Assembly: GCA_021372435.1 (NCBI GenBank)
Contig: JAJFUK010000163.1
Location: 1-56,567, forward strand
Length of the DNA stretch: 56,567 nucleotides
Source: Actinomycetes bacterium
Lineage (GTDB): Bacteria; Actinomycetota; Thermoleophilia; RBG-16-64-13
Direction of reading: 5' to 3'
The position numbers were made by a program, and so were the translations under genes. The notes under the pieces are model-generated. The model worked only from the letters and a program-made list of their open reading frames with translations, made no database searches and was not told the DNA's origin. This document shows positions 42,745 to 51,300 of this stretch, one piece after another. Within the stretch, counting starts at the first letter, position 1; the number at the start of each line of letters is the position of its first letter.

Positions 42745-43638
42745 TCACTTGGCGATGAGCCGGAGCGAGCCCACATCCATCTCCACGGCGATAGTCAGCA
42801 TCTTGACCCGGCCTACTGTTCCGACGGCCGTGGTGCTGTACGTCTCGCCCTGGACGGTCCATACCCCCTCAGTCGAGACACCGGCCAGGGAGGCGTCGAC
42901 TGTGACGCGGGCGGGTGTCGCCGCCGGTACGATGATCCTCACGGTCCCCGCGCCGGCCTCCACCTCGACGGTGCCGTCGCTGCGCAGTTCCCCGGAGAAG
43001 TCCAGCGAATAGTCTCCCGCCCCGCCCTTGAACTTCATGGTCTTGAAGTTGGCGTTGGCCAGACCTATGAGCGTCACCGAGGAAGCTCCGGTCTGGTATT
43101 CCAGGCTCTCCATCTGGCCCGGGTTGACGATGTTGAACGAGACCTGGGTATGGGCCGCTCCGTCCTTGATCGTCAGCTTCTGCAGAGTCAGCCCGCCCAG
43201 CTCGTACGTGCCCTGGTAGACGCCCGCCGAGACCTTGAGCCGCATAGGAGCCTTGCCTAGTTGTAGGTTCCAGTCGTTCACGACCTTCCCGGCCAGGCCG
43301 GAGAAGTCCTTCGGGGCGCCTTGCTTGATGCTCAAACGACTGTCACTGCGGGTGATCTTCGGCTTCCACGACTCCATGTTGTAGCGGATGGTGCCTGAGA
43401 CGAGGCCGGTGGCCCCGGGCGTGAGCATCAGTCTCCCGGCGCCCATCTCTATCTCCACGTCGGTGACGGCGGCGCTGCCCAGAGATTCGTCTACCACGAA
43501 CTCCTGTGTGACTGTGATCTGTTCAGTGCAGCCCCCCGACAGGCAGGCCACGCCCACAAGCGCCACAGCCGCCACCAGCACCGCCTTCACTCGTCGCTCC
43601 GAGGCGACGCTCGTGTTTCTGGATCTCCGCGTTCTCAT
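42745..43638 (-). CDS. Toast-rack (LiaF/DUF2154-like) lipoprotein
   Basis: A 297-aa secreted lipoprotein. The signal peptide core is AVLVAAVALVGVACLSGGC, with lipobox LSGGC. The rest is beta-rich with repeated GAGxxxL patterns: EIEMGAGRLMLTPGATGLVSG, QTGASSVTLIGLANANFKTM, EVEAGAGTVRIIVPA and EMDVGSLRL, as in toast-rack N and LiaF C-terminal domains. Such proteins sense or shield the envelope. Ribosome site GGGGGTC precedes the ATG. It follows the PAP2 gene on the same strand. Confidence 0.78.
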   Translation of the reverse strand: MRTRRSRNTSVASERRVKAVLVAAVALVGVACLSGGCTEQITVTQEFVVDESLGSAAVTDVEIEMGAGRLMLTPGATGLVSGTIRYNMESWKPKITRSDSRLSIKQGAPKDFSGLAGKVVNDWNLQLGKAPMRLKVSAGVYQGTYELGGLTLQKLTIKDGAAHTQVSFNIVNPGQMESLEYQTGASSVTLIGLANANFKTMKFKGGAGDYSLDFSGELRSDGTVEVEAGAGTVRIIVPAATPARVTVDASLAGVSTEGVWTVQGETYSTTAVGTVGRVKMLTIAVEMDVGSLRLIAK

Positions 43639-43696
43639 GACGATGACCCCCGGTCCGCGCCATCCGCCGGTCGTGGCCCGCCTGCCCAGAAGGCGA

Positions 43697-44581
43697 TCAG
43701 CCCATAGAAGGATTGTAGAATGAGAGCGGCGCGGGCGCCAGCACCAGCGGATCAGCCCAGGCGGTCAGGAGGGTCGCCACCCCCACTACCACGACCAACA
43801 CCACGGCCAGCGCCATGCGGATCCTCCTGGAGCCCCAGGGCCTGGAGACGTCGCGGGCGCCTCGCGACCTGCCCCGTTGTTCGACCATTCCCAGCATGAC
43901 CGGCATGGCGATCAAGAACGCTCCGCCCAGGCACCAGCCCGCAAGCACATCACTCGGCCAGTGGACTCCGAGGTACACTCTGGATACTCCGGTCAGCAAC
44001 GCCACCGCGGCGGTCGCCACCACGACCGCCCACTTGGCTGTCGAAAGGAACAGGCGTTCCGCGCCGCCCACGCGCGCGGCCTCGCCCGCCTCGCCGGCAT
44101 GTCGCGACCGCCGGGCATCGAGCGACCTGAAGGCCAGATAGGCCAAGAATCCCCAGAACACGAGGCTGACCGTGGCGTGCCCCGAGGGCATGCTGTACGA
44201 GCCCGGCTGCTGCACAAGGGCCACCACGTCAAGGGGACGCGTCCGCTGCACCAGCTGTTTTGCGAGTTGCATCGCTCCGTAGGCCACCAGCATGCCGCCG
44301 CCCATGACGGCTGCCTCGGCCCGCCTCCCCCAGACGGCTAGGACTATCGTCGCTGAGCTGCCGAGCGCGGCAAGGACCGGGACATCGCCCAACACCGTGA
44401 ACGCCCAGAAGCAACGGTCCCAGCCGGGCCCCCGCCGGGCTAAGACCGCACGGGTGAGGCTCTCGTCCCAATCACCAGGCGCGGGAACGGCTCCCGCCAC
44501 GCAGGCGATCACGAGGAAGGCGACAAGAAGGACGGCCGCACAGGCCAAGCGCGCCACACGACCCGTGAGTGCCGCACGCAT
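43697..44581 (-). CDS. PAP2-family membrane phosphatase
   Basis: A 294-aa integral membrane lipid phosphatase. The three motifs are present: KQLVQRTRP, GSYSMPSGHATV and SRVYLGVHWPSDV. Several hydrophobic helices surround them, and a Gly/Arg-rich loop lies between motif two and three. The family dephosphorylates undecaprenyl pyrophosphate or phosphatidate. ATG 44581 begins the first helix region; a TTG at 44692 overlapping the GyrI-like stop would add a 37-residue Pro/Arg-rich N-terminus. Confidence 0.88.
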   Translation of the reverse strand: MRAALTGRVARLACAAVLLVAFLVIACVAGAVPAPGDWDESLTRAVLARRGPGWDRCFWAFTVLGDVPVLAALGSSATIVLAVWGRRAEAAVMGGGMLVAYGAMQLAKQLVQRTRPLDVVALVQQPGSYSMPSGHATVSLVFWGFLAYLAFRSLDARRSRHAGEAGEAARVGGAERLFLSTAKWAVVVATAAVALLTGVSRVYLGVHWPSDVLAGWCLGGAFLIAMPVMLGMVEQRGRSRGARDVSRPWGSRRIRMALAVVLVVVVGVATLLTAWADPLVLAPAPLSFYNPSMG

Positions 44582-44688
44582 CCGGTGCACCGCAGGGGCC
44601 GGGCGCGCCGCAGAGCCCAGGTCCACCGCCCGGCCCGCGCGCGCCGCACGGTCCGGGCGCTTTGTCGCTGGGCCTGACGCCGGCGGTC

Positions 44689-45366
44689 TCAACCGGCTTT
44701 GATGACGGCGTGCCGCAGCACCGTCTTAAGGTTCCCCGGCTTCGCTCTGCGTGGGTCTCCCAGGTAGATCTCGTGGTGACGTCCGCGGAAGACAAAGCCG
44801 TGCGCTTCGGCGTACACGCCCATCTTCTCCAGCGTACGGGGTTCGTCGGAATAGGGGCCGACGTGCATGATCTGCACGCACAAGCCTTCTGCGAAGCGCT
44901 CCATGCGCACCCGGTCGAGGGCCTGGGTAGGGCGCCCGTCCTTTGCACGCTTCTGCCCCAGCTTCTCTAACGCTTCCGCGAACATCTCCCCCGTGATGTG
45001 GTCCGGCTGCATCACCATGAGGGTCCAGGCCCAGTCGTCGGAGTACGCGTAGTCGGCGCCGCCCCCGGGGGTCGTCCACAGCCCTTCGAGAGCCATGACC
45101 GCGTAATCGACCGGCTCCTCCGGCCGCTTCTTCGACATGAACTTCAGCGTATAGGAGACTCCGTATAAAGCGTCGAGAGCCTCCGCGAAGGCCGGCGAGT
45201 CACCAGGCGACCTCCCCGGCTCTACCTGCCCGTGTATCATCGCGAACTGCATCTCGGGGACCTGCACCTCGACCACCTGTCCGGCCGGCGGCTCATAGAG
45301 ATGCCGGAGTTGTTTCTTGAGATCCAGGGTCACGAGTCCGCCCACGATCCAGCCTCCCCACTTCAT
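44689..45366 (-). CDS. GyrI-like small-molecule-binding domain protein
   Basis: A 225-aa protein with the GyrI-like/SOUL effector-binding fold. Typical segments are VVEVQVPEMQFAMIHGQVEPG, ALEGLWTTPGGGADYAYSDDWAWTLMV and LCVQIMHVGPYSDEPRTLEKM, with the end HHEIYLGDPRRAKPGNLKTVLRH. The last pattern is typical of stand-alone GyrI-like proteins in actinobacteria and firmicutes. They bind or hydrolyse small toxic ligands; no DNA-binding domain is present. A PAP2 gene follows. Confidence 0.82.
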   Translation of the reverse strand: MKWGGWIVGGLVTLDLKKQLRHLYEPPAGQVVEVQVPEMQFAMIHGQVEPGRSPGDSPAFAEALDALYGVSYTLKFMSKKRPEEPVDYAVMALEGLWTTPGGGADYAYSDDWAWTLMVMQPDHITGEMFAEALEKLGQKRAKDGRPTQALDRVRMERFAEGLCVQIMHVGPYSDEPRTLEKMGVYAEAHGFVFRGRHHEIYLGDPRRAKPGNLKTVLRHAVIKAG

Positions 45367-45590
45367 GCTTGCCTGAGCTGCCCGCCCGCGCCGGCCGCCC
45401 CGCCCGCGCCGCCCGCCCCGCTTCGCACGAAGGGGCCTGCTCTGCGCCGGCCGCCCTGCCGCACGCCGAGGGGCCTGCTCGCGTCAACCATATCACCGCC
45501 CGCCGCGGCAGTGACTGGGCGCCGCCACCCGTGGGTACTACCCGAGCACGCGGGCAGAGACAACATGCACACCGACTGAAGGGAGGAATC

Positions 45591-45896
45591 ATGCAGGACA
45601 TTCCCAAACCCTACGCGCAGTTCAAGGACAGGTTCCCCGAGATCCTAGAAAAGAACGAGGAACTGGGCCGGTTCATCCACGAGCACGGCGGGCCGCTCGA
45701 CGAGAAGACCCGCTGGCTCATCAAGCTCGGCATCTCCGCGGCCGGCCGTCACCAGACCGGTGTGGCGACCCACGCGAAACGCGCGCGTGAAGCAGGGGCG
45801 ACCCAGGAAGAGATCGACCACGCCTTGCTCCTGGTGATCCCCACCTGCGGTTTCCCGACCTTCATGGAGGCGTACAACCAGGTCAAGGGCGCCTGA
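45591..45896 (+). CDS. Carboxymuconolactone decarboxylase (CMD) family protein
   Basis: A 101-aa protein with the CMD/AhpD fold: KTRWLIKLGISAAGRHQTGVATHAKRAREAGATQEEI (core helices, here ISAAGRHQTGVATHAK), then DHALLLVIPTCGFPTFMEAYN. The AhpD CxxC redox pair is absent, so peroxidase-linked activity is unlikely. Single CMD domains function as lactone decarboxylases or unknown enzymes. The ATG at 45591 has GGGAGGA; the longer upstream frame is low complexity and contains short repeats (AGGGGCCTGCTC at 45431 and 45469). Confidence 0.85.
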   Translation: MQDIPKPYAQFKDRFPEILEKNEELGRFIHEHGGPLDEKTRWLIKLGISAAGRHQTGVATHAKRAREAGATQEEIDHALLLVIPTCGFPTFMEAYNQVKGA

Positions 45897-46055
45897 CGGC
45901 CGCTGAGCCGTTTCGCCAGGAGTCGGGCCATGCCCGGCCGACCCGCCGGAGGGCCGCGCCTGCATCCAGGGGGCGAGGACGTCCGGCCGGCGAAGATGGT
46001 GGCCTCGGCGTCCAGATGCTGACAGGCCTCGGTCCCCCACGATCCTCGTCGTGAC

Positions 46056-47168
46056 TCATGGCCACTGCTCGGACTCATGGTCCCGTTCAGGTCGAACGAC
46101 GACATCCAGACCGTCCAGACGCCGAAGACCGGCGGTAAGTGCAGCCTGCACCGCTTCCCGGCACTCCGCGACCGTGAGGGAACGACAGATCTCAGGGTAC
46201 CTCGCGGCAAGGTAGGCGGGGCGATATTGGTCCATGACGTTGACGTACGTGTCGGGGGAGACCTCGCCGGCCAGGAAGCGGGCGACCTCGGCAGTCCCCG
46301 CCGACCCTCCCGGGAGAACGAGATGCCGCACCAGCAGACCACGGCGGGCCACGCCTCGCTCATCCAGCCGCAGATCGCCCACCTGCCGGTGCATCTCGAG
46401 AACGGCGGCGCGGTTCCGGCGCGGATAGTCGGGCACGCCCGATAGCCGTAGGCCGGCCTCAGCATCGGCATACTTCATGTCGGGCATGTAGATGTCGACG
46501 ATACCGTCCAGCAGGCGCAGGGTCGCAAGGGAATCGTAGCCGCCGGTGTTGTAGACCAGAGGGAGATGCAGGCCGTCTTCGACCGCCAGGACCAGCGCTG
46601 CCAGGATCTGCGGGACGACGTGCGTGGGTGAGACGAGATTGATGTTCTCGCAGCCGCGGTCCTGCAGTTCCAACATCATCCGGGCAACGCGCTCCGGAGT
46701 GACCTCCCAGCGCAGAGCGGGCGACGCACCCAGGGGCGTGGCCGGCCGCGTGGCGCCGGCCGCCTCCTGGTCAACGGCCCCGCCGGTGCCCGCGGCGCGT
46801 TCTACACCGCGCCCGGCAGCACCGCGGGCGACGCGCTGACCCCCGGGCAACGCGGCATTCGCCGCCGGGTCGCCCGCCGGATGGCTGATGTCGTGGTTCT
46901 GACAGAAGACGCAGACCAAGTTACAGCCCGCGAAGAAGACGGTGCCCGAGCCTCCGCGAGCGACCAGCGGGGCCTCCTCTCCGAAGTGCGGCCCGTAGCC
47001 AGCGACCCGCGCACGTGCACCCGTCCGGCATTCGCCCAGCCCGCCGGCAAGACGGTCGACCCGGCAATCCCGTGGGCAAAAGGAACACCGCCGCAGGCGG
47101 CTCCACGCGCGCACCGCCCGGGCGGCCAGTTCTCCAGAACTGCGCAGAGCAAGATAGCCGGGCTCCAT
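46056..47168 (-). CDS. PflX-type radical SAM protein (COG1313)
   Basis: A 370-aa relative of pyruvate formate-lyase activating enzymes. N-terminal Cys motif RRCSFCPRDCRVDRLAGGLGEC (seen as CSFCPRDC and GEC), then GPHFGEEAPLVARGGSGTVFF, and the radical SAM motif CNLVCVFCQNHDI. Later segments are DRGCENINLVSPTHVVPQIL, VYNTGGYDSLATLRLLDGIV and NVMDQYRPA. All are typical of PflX. A Gly/Ala/Arg-rich insert at about residues 101-160 follows the SAM cluster. ATG 47168 has a GGGAG site. The substrate of PflX proteins is not established. Confidence 0.87.
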   Translation of the reverse strand: MEPGYLALRSSGELAARAVRAWSRLRRCSFCPRDCRVDRLAGGLGECRTGARARVAGYGPHFGEEAPLVARGGSGTVFFAGCNLVCVFCQNHDISHPAGDPAANAALPGGQRVARGAAGRGVERAAGTGGAVDQEAAGATRPATPLGASPALRWEVTPERVARMMLELQDRGCENINLVSPTHVVPQILAALVLAVEDGLHLPLVYNTGGYDSLATLRLLDGIVDIYMPDMKYADAEAGLRLSGVPDYPRRNRAAVLEMHRQVGDLRLDERGVARRGLLVRHLVLPGGSAGTAEVARFLAGEVSPDTYVNVMDQYRPAYLAARYPEICRSLTVAECREAVQAALTAGLRRLDGLDVVVRPERDHESEQWP

Positions 47169-47284
47169 CCCAGACTCCCGCCGGCCGTGGCCTCTCATGT
47201 CCGTAGCCATTCGCTCGAAACCGCCGCTTCGACCGCCCCAAGGCACCACTGCGACCGTAGACCGGTCTGCAGCCGCCACAGTCG

Positions 47285-47728
47285 CTACGCCCCGACCCCC
47301 ACCAGAGGATTCCGCACCCGAAGGTCGGGGAAACGCCCGAAGTCACGATCAGCCGACCAGAGCTCCGAGACGCCATGAGCGAGACAGAGGGCCGCCACCC
47401 GGGCATCATGGACGACCGGACCGGCCACCCCTGAGACGGCCAACTGCGCGGAGAGGTAGTCCCAGAAGCCCCGCCCTTCGACCAAAAGTGAGAGCGACGG
47501 CGACTCCAGCCACGCTCCGACCTGATCGACGGCCGCTCCCAAGGGAGTGGGAGTCTTGAATATCCGAGGATGAGTGACTACAGCGAGGAACTCGTAGAGG
47601 CACGGCCAGGGGATCGCCCACGGCTCTGAGCCCTCCGCCAGCGACTGCATACATGCCTGCGCACGCTCGAACCAGGGCACATCCTCGCGATGGCTGTAGA
47701 CGAGGATGTTGGTGTCGACCGCGATCAT
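47285..47728 (-). CDS. vapC: VapC family PIN-domain toxin
   Basis: A 147-aa PIN ribonuclease. Acidic residues: MIAVDTNILVYSHRED (first Asp), PWPCLYEFLAVVTHP (Glu), VVHDARVAALCLAHGVSELW (Asp) and SADRDFGRFPDLRVRNPL (Asp). The start at 47728 is the family N-terminus and lies 13 bp after the antitoxin stop. It is in frame and intact. The family cleaves tRNA or rRNA to slow growth. Confidence 0.9.
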   Translation of the reverse strand: MIAVDTNILVYSHREDVPWFERAQACMQSLAEGSEPWAIPWPCLYEFLAVVTHPRIFKTPTPLGAAVDQVGAWLESPSLSLLVEGRGFWDYLSAQLAVSGVAGPVVHDARVAALCLAHGVSELWSADRDFGRFPDLRVRNPLVGVGA

Positions 47729-47741
47729 CGCCGATGCCGCC

Positions 47742-47987
47742 TCATCCTCCGTGGCCTCCGTAGATGAGCGCGCGGATCTCGTCCCATCGCTCGAGGGCGA
47801 CATCCGGGCACAGTCCATCCCCGCGGAAGCTCGCCCGGCGCAGGTGGAATGCCGGCCCCTCCTGATGCCGGGTGATCGCCAAACGTAGGCCCTCCTCCAC
47901 GAGACTCCGCACGGTAGTGCCCTCGGCAGCCGCTACGGCTTTAGCCTCCGCCAGAAGGGTGTCAGCAATATCTATGGTTGTCTTCAT
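47742..47987 (-). CDS. vapB: VapB antitoxin, ribbon-helix-helix type
   Basis: An 81-aa antitoxin. The N-terminus MKTTIDIADTLLAEAKAVAA is a ribbon-helix-helix DNA-binding region, followed by GTTVRSLVEEGLRLAI. The C-terminus (LALERWDEIRALIYGG-like) wraps the toxin. The AT-rich stretch just upstream (47988-48010, GATAGTATAGCTACC on the minus strand) is a plausible promoter and autoregulatory site. Confidence 0.88.
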   Translation of the reverse strand: MKTTIDIADTLLAEAKAVAAAEGTTVRSLVEEGLRLAITRHQEGPAFHLRRASFRGDGLCPDVALERWDEIRALIYGGHGG

Positions 47988-48200
47988 ATGGGTAGCTATA
48001 CTATCACTTTTCATCACTCCTCATGGAGGCAAGGCCGTGACTATCCGTCCCCTGGGTGCCCGCCTGCTTGTTTCTCAGGTGCCCACCCGTCACTTGAACC
48101 TCCAGGGCAGGCAGCCCGACTCCAGCCGAGACTAGCCGCTACGGCACCTGCGGGCCTCCACCCTTGGACTGATCTTGGCGCCACCGCGGCGGGCCGGCCC

Positions 48201-48230
48201 TTGTCATGCGAACATTTGTTCGTATATACT
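48201..48230 (+). promoter_or_regulatory. Sigma70-type promoter of dnaE2
   Basis: TTGTCA (48201-48206) and TATACT (48225-48230) are separated by 18 bp. Both fit -35 and -10 consensus well, and the predicted start is near 48237. LexA box 1 lies exactly in the spacer. Confidence 0.75.
48209..48222. promoter_or_regulatory. LexA (SOS) box 1
   Basis: CGAACATTTGTTCG fits the Gram-positive LexA consensus CGAAC-N4-GTTCG exactly. It sits between the -35 and -10 elements of the dnaE2 promoter, so bound LexA would block RNA polymerase. Confidence 0.92.
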
Positions 48231-48240
48231 CGTGCCTCTA

Positions 48241-48254
48241 CGAACATATGTTCA
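48241..48254. promoter_or_regulatory. LexA (SOS) box 2
   Basis: CGAACATATGTTCA is a second near-perfect LexA site 32 bp (about three helical turns) from box 1, just after the predicted transcription start. Two boxes suggest tight repression. Confidence 0.9.
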
Positions 48255-48298
48255 CTAACGACCCAGATTCTGGTAGTTTGTATTTCTTCTATCTAAAA

Positions 48299-48319
48299 AT
48301 GCAACGTTTATTGCAATGA
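48299..48319 (+). CDS. Possible six-codon leader ORF before dnaE2
   Basis: ATG 48299 opens MQRLLQ and its TGA overlaps the dnaE2 ATG as ATGA. The region has no ribosome site, so the start may be fed by coupling from this mini-ORF, or it may be chance. Confidence 0.3.
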   Translation: MQRLLQ

Positions 48320-51300
48320 CAGAGAGCCACCCCATGCGTTCCGGCAGCCACCGCACCGGTGAGCCCCCCCGCTTCACAGTTCAGCGGATCCCGCCCACCC
48401 ACGACTACATCCGGCGGGACGGCACCGGACCTAAAGACGGGTGGGCGCCGGGACCGGCCGGTCCCGGCGCCCCACCTGCCGGCGCTGCTCAGCCTGCCAC
48501 CGGCGTTGCTCCTGTCGCCGGCGTTGCTCCTGTCGCCGGCGCCGCACACCGGGCAGAGGATCCGCCCCCAGCCGCCGATCCCACCCCCTTCGTGCACCTG
48601 CACGTCCACTCGAACTTCTCGTTCTTGGATGGAGGAAGCCACATCGAGGAACTCGTCTCCCGGGCGGCCGAGCTGGAGCAGCCGGCTCTGGCCCTCACCG
48701 ATCACGACGGCCTTTACGGCGCGGTGCGCTTTGCCAAGGCATGCGCAAAGCACGGCATCAAGCCGATATTCGGCGCCGAGATCAGCGTGGAGTCGCTGTT
48801 ACCACAGACCACGACCGACTCCTGCGAAGGTGCCGGCCCCCAGCAGAGCGCCGGTATCAGACAAGGCTCCGACATCAGGCCGGGTCCCGACACCAGAGGG
48901 GGCGCCGACATCAGAACGGCACCTGGGCCCGCCGCGTCTCCCGACGGCCCGGCCCCTGATCCCCACCATCTCGTCCTGCTCGCCGAGACCCGCGAGGGTT
49001 ACGCCAACCTCTGCCGCCTCATCTCCGCCGCCCACCTCGCCGACCCCCAGCGTGAGCGGCCCCCGCTCGTCACCATCGACTCCCTACGCACCTATGCCGA
49101 AGGGGTCATCTGCCTCACCGCCTGCCGCCAAGGCCAGGTAGGCTACCTTATCGACGCCGGCCGCTATGATGACGCCCAGGCAGCCCTTCTACGCCTCCGC
49201 GACATCTTCGGGCCCGACCGCCTCTACGTGGAGCTCCAGTACTTCGGCTACCGGCCCCACACCGAGGCCCGCGCCGGCCAGTATGGCGCCCCCGTTTACG
49301 AGAAGATCTCCGCCGACGGTCAACGCTTCCGGCATCGCGCTCGTACGCCCCCCTCCGGCGCCCGTACGCAGGCCCATCCATTGCATCATCAATATATCGC
49401 AACATCTATTGCATCTCGCGCCGGTGCCTGCCCCCCCGCACACGCACATCACGCCGGCCGACCCTTCTCCGCCACCCCCCCGCCTGATCTCCCCCCAGCC
49501 CTGCCGCAGCGTCTCAACCCCGCCGACTCTGACGTCGGCTTCCACCGCGACGGCACTCCTTGGCGCCTATCCTGCCTCACCTACTGTCACGCCCTCGCCC
49601 GCCTGGCCGCCGCCTGCGACCTGCCCACCGTCCTTACCACAAATGCCCATTATGCCCGAGAGAATGACCGACCCCTTCATCTAGTCTGCCGCGCCGCCGG
49701 CCGGGATCAGCCCTTGTCCGGCTATCCCGATACCGCGCCTGGTGTGCGCTGTCTACAGTCTAAATCGAGACTAGAGGGTATGGTGGCTGTACTCCTCCCA
49801 CTGCTGTGGGAGGAACAGCTCTCTGCCGAGCCGGTGCCCCCTGGAGAGGCATACTGGAGTGATATGCATAGGCATTGCAATGCAATGAATATTGCAAGTA
49901 CCGCAGCAGAGCGAGCCCCCAGAACGGGACCGCTGGACGCGACATGGGAGATCGCCCAGCGCTGTGACGTCGACCTCGACCTGGGCACCTTCCATTTCCC
50001 CCAGGTCGCCGTCCCGGAGGGTGAAACCGCCTACTCTCTCCTAGCCAAGCGGTGCTTCCGGGGTATCGCCCGCCGCTACAAGCCGGTGCCGCCCCAAGCG
50101 GTCGAGCTTCTCGAGAAAGAACTCCGCACGATCCAGCAGATGGGATTCGCCCATTATTTCTTGGTGGTGCACGACATCGTGAGGTGGGCGCGGGCCCACG
50201 GCATCGCGTGCAGCGGCCGGGGAAGCGCCGGCAATTCCATCGTATGCTACGCACTCGATATCACGGCCGGCGAACCTATCCGCCATCACCTGCTGTTCGA
50301 GCGGTTCCTCAACCCCAACCGCCGGGAGATGCCCGATATCGACGTGGACTTCTGTTCCGCGCGCCGGGATGAGGTGATAGAGCACATCTACCAGACTTTC
50401 GGGAACGAGAACGTAGCGGTGGTGGCCAACGTCAACACCATGAGCCCCCGCTCGGCGGTGCGGATCGTAGCCGAAGCCCTGGGCTTCGCCCCCATTGAGA
50501 TCAACGCCCTGGCCCGTAATGTACCCCAGCACGGAGACGCCGCCCGCATCCGGGAATATCTGGCCGGTGGCTGGCCGGAGCTGCGTGACTCGCCGTTGCA
50601 GGACGGGGCGCGCCCCACGACGCCCGGCGCTCCCGCGACCCCCGGCGGCCGTTACGCCCGCTTCCTCGACCTGGTCGAGCGCCTCGACTCCTTCCCCCTG
50701 CACCTGGGCACGCACCTGGGTGGCTTCGTCATCGCCGACCGGCCCATCACCTACTACGCCCCGCTCCAGTGGGCCGCGAAAGGGATCGCCGTGATCCAGT
50801 TGAACAAGGACGACGTCGCCGCCCTGGGCTTGGTCAAGATGGACATCCTGGGCCTCCGCACCCACTCGGCAGTGTCGGAGTGCGTCCATATCATCCGGCA
50901 GCGCACGGGCCGCAGGATCCGCCCCTACGATTTCGCCCCCGACGACCCGGCGGCCTACGAGATCATCTCGAACGGTGGCTCGATCGGCCTCTTCCAACTG
51001 GAGTCCGCCGGGCAGCGCAACCTCGCCAGCCGTCTGCAGGAACGCGACTTCGACGACATCATCGCCGCCATCGCCCTCTACCGTCCCGGCCCGCTGGAGG
51101 CCGAGATGATCGGTCCTTTCATCGACCGCCGCTGGGGACTCGAGCCGGTCACCCTCCCCCACCCCGCCATGGCCGAGGCGGTGGCCGATACCTACGGGGT
51201 CATCCTCTACCAGGAGCAGGTGCTCCGCATCGCGCAGGCCGTGGCCGGCTTCGATCTCGCCGACGCCGACTTGCTCCGCCGGGCCATGACCCGCGACCGC

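Noticed and set aside
41254-43260. A 668-codon plus-strand frame overlapping the WecA-like gene
   Set aside because: It is an out-of-frame shadow rich in Arg/Pro/His; the 387-aa frame has membrane helices and all catalytic motifs.
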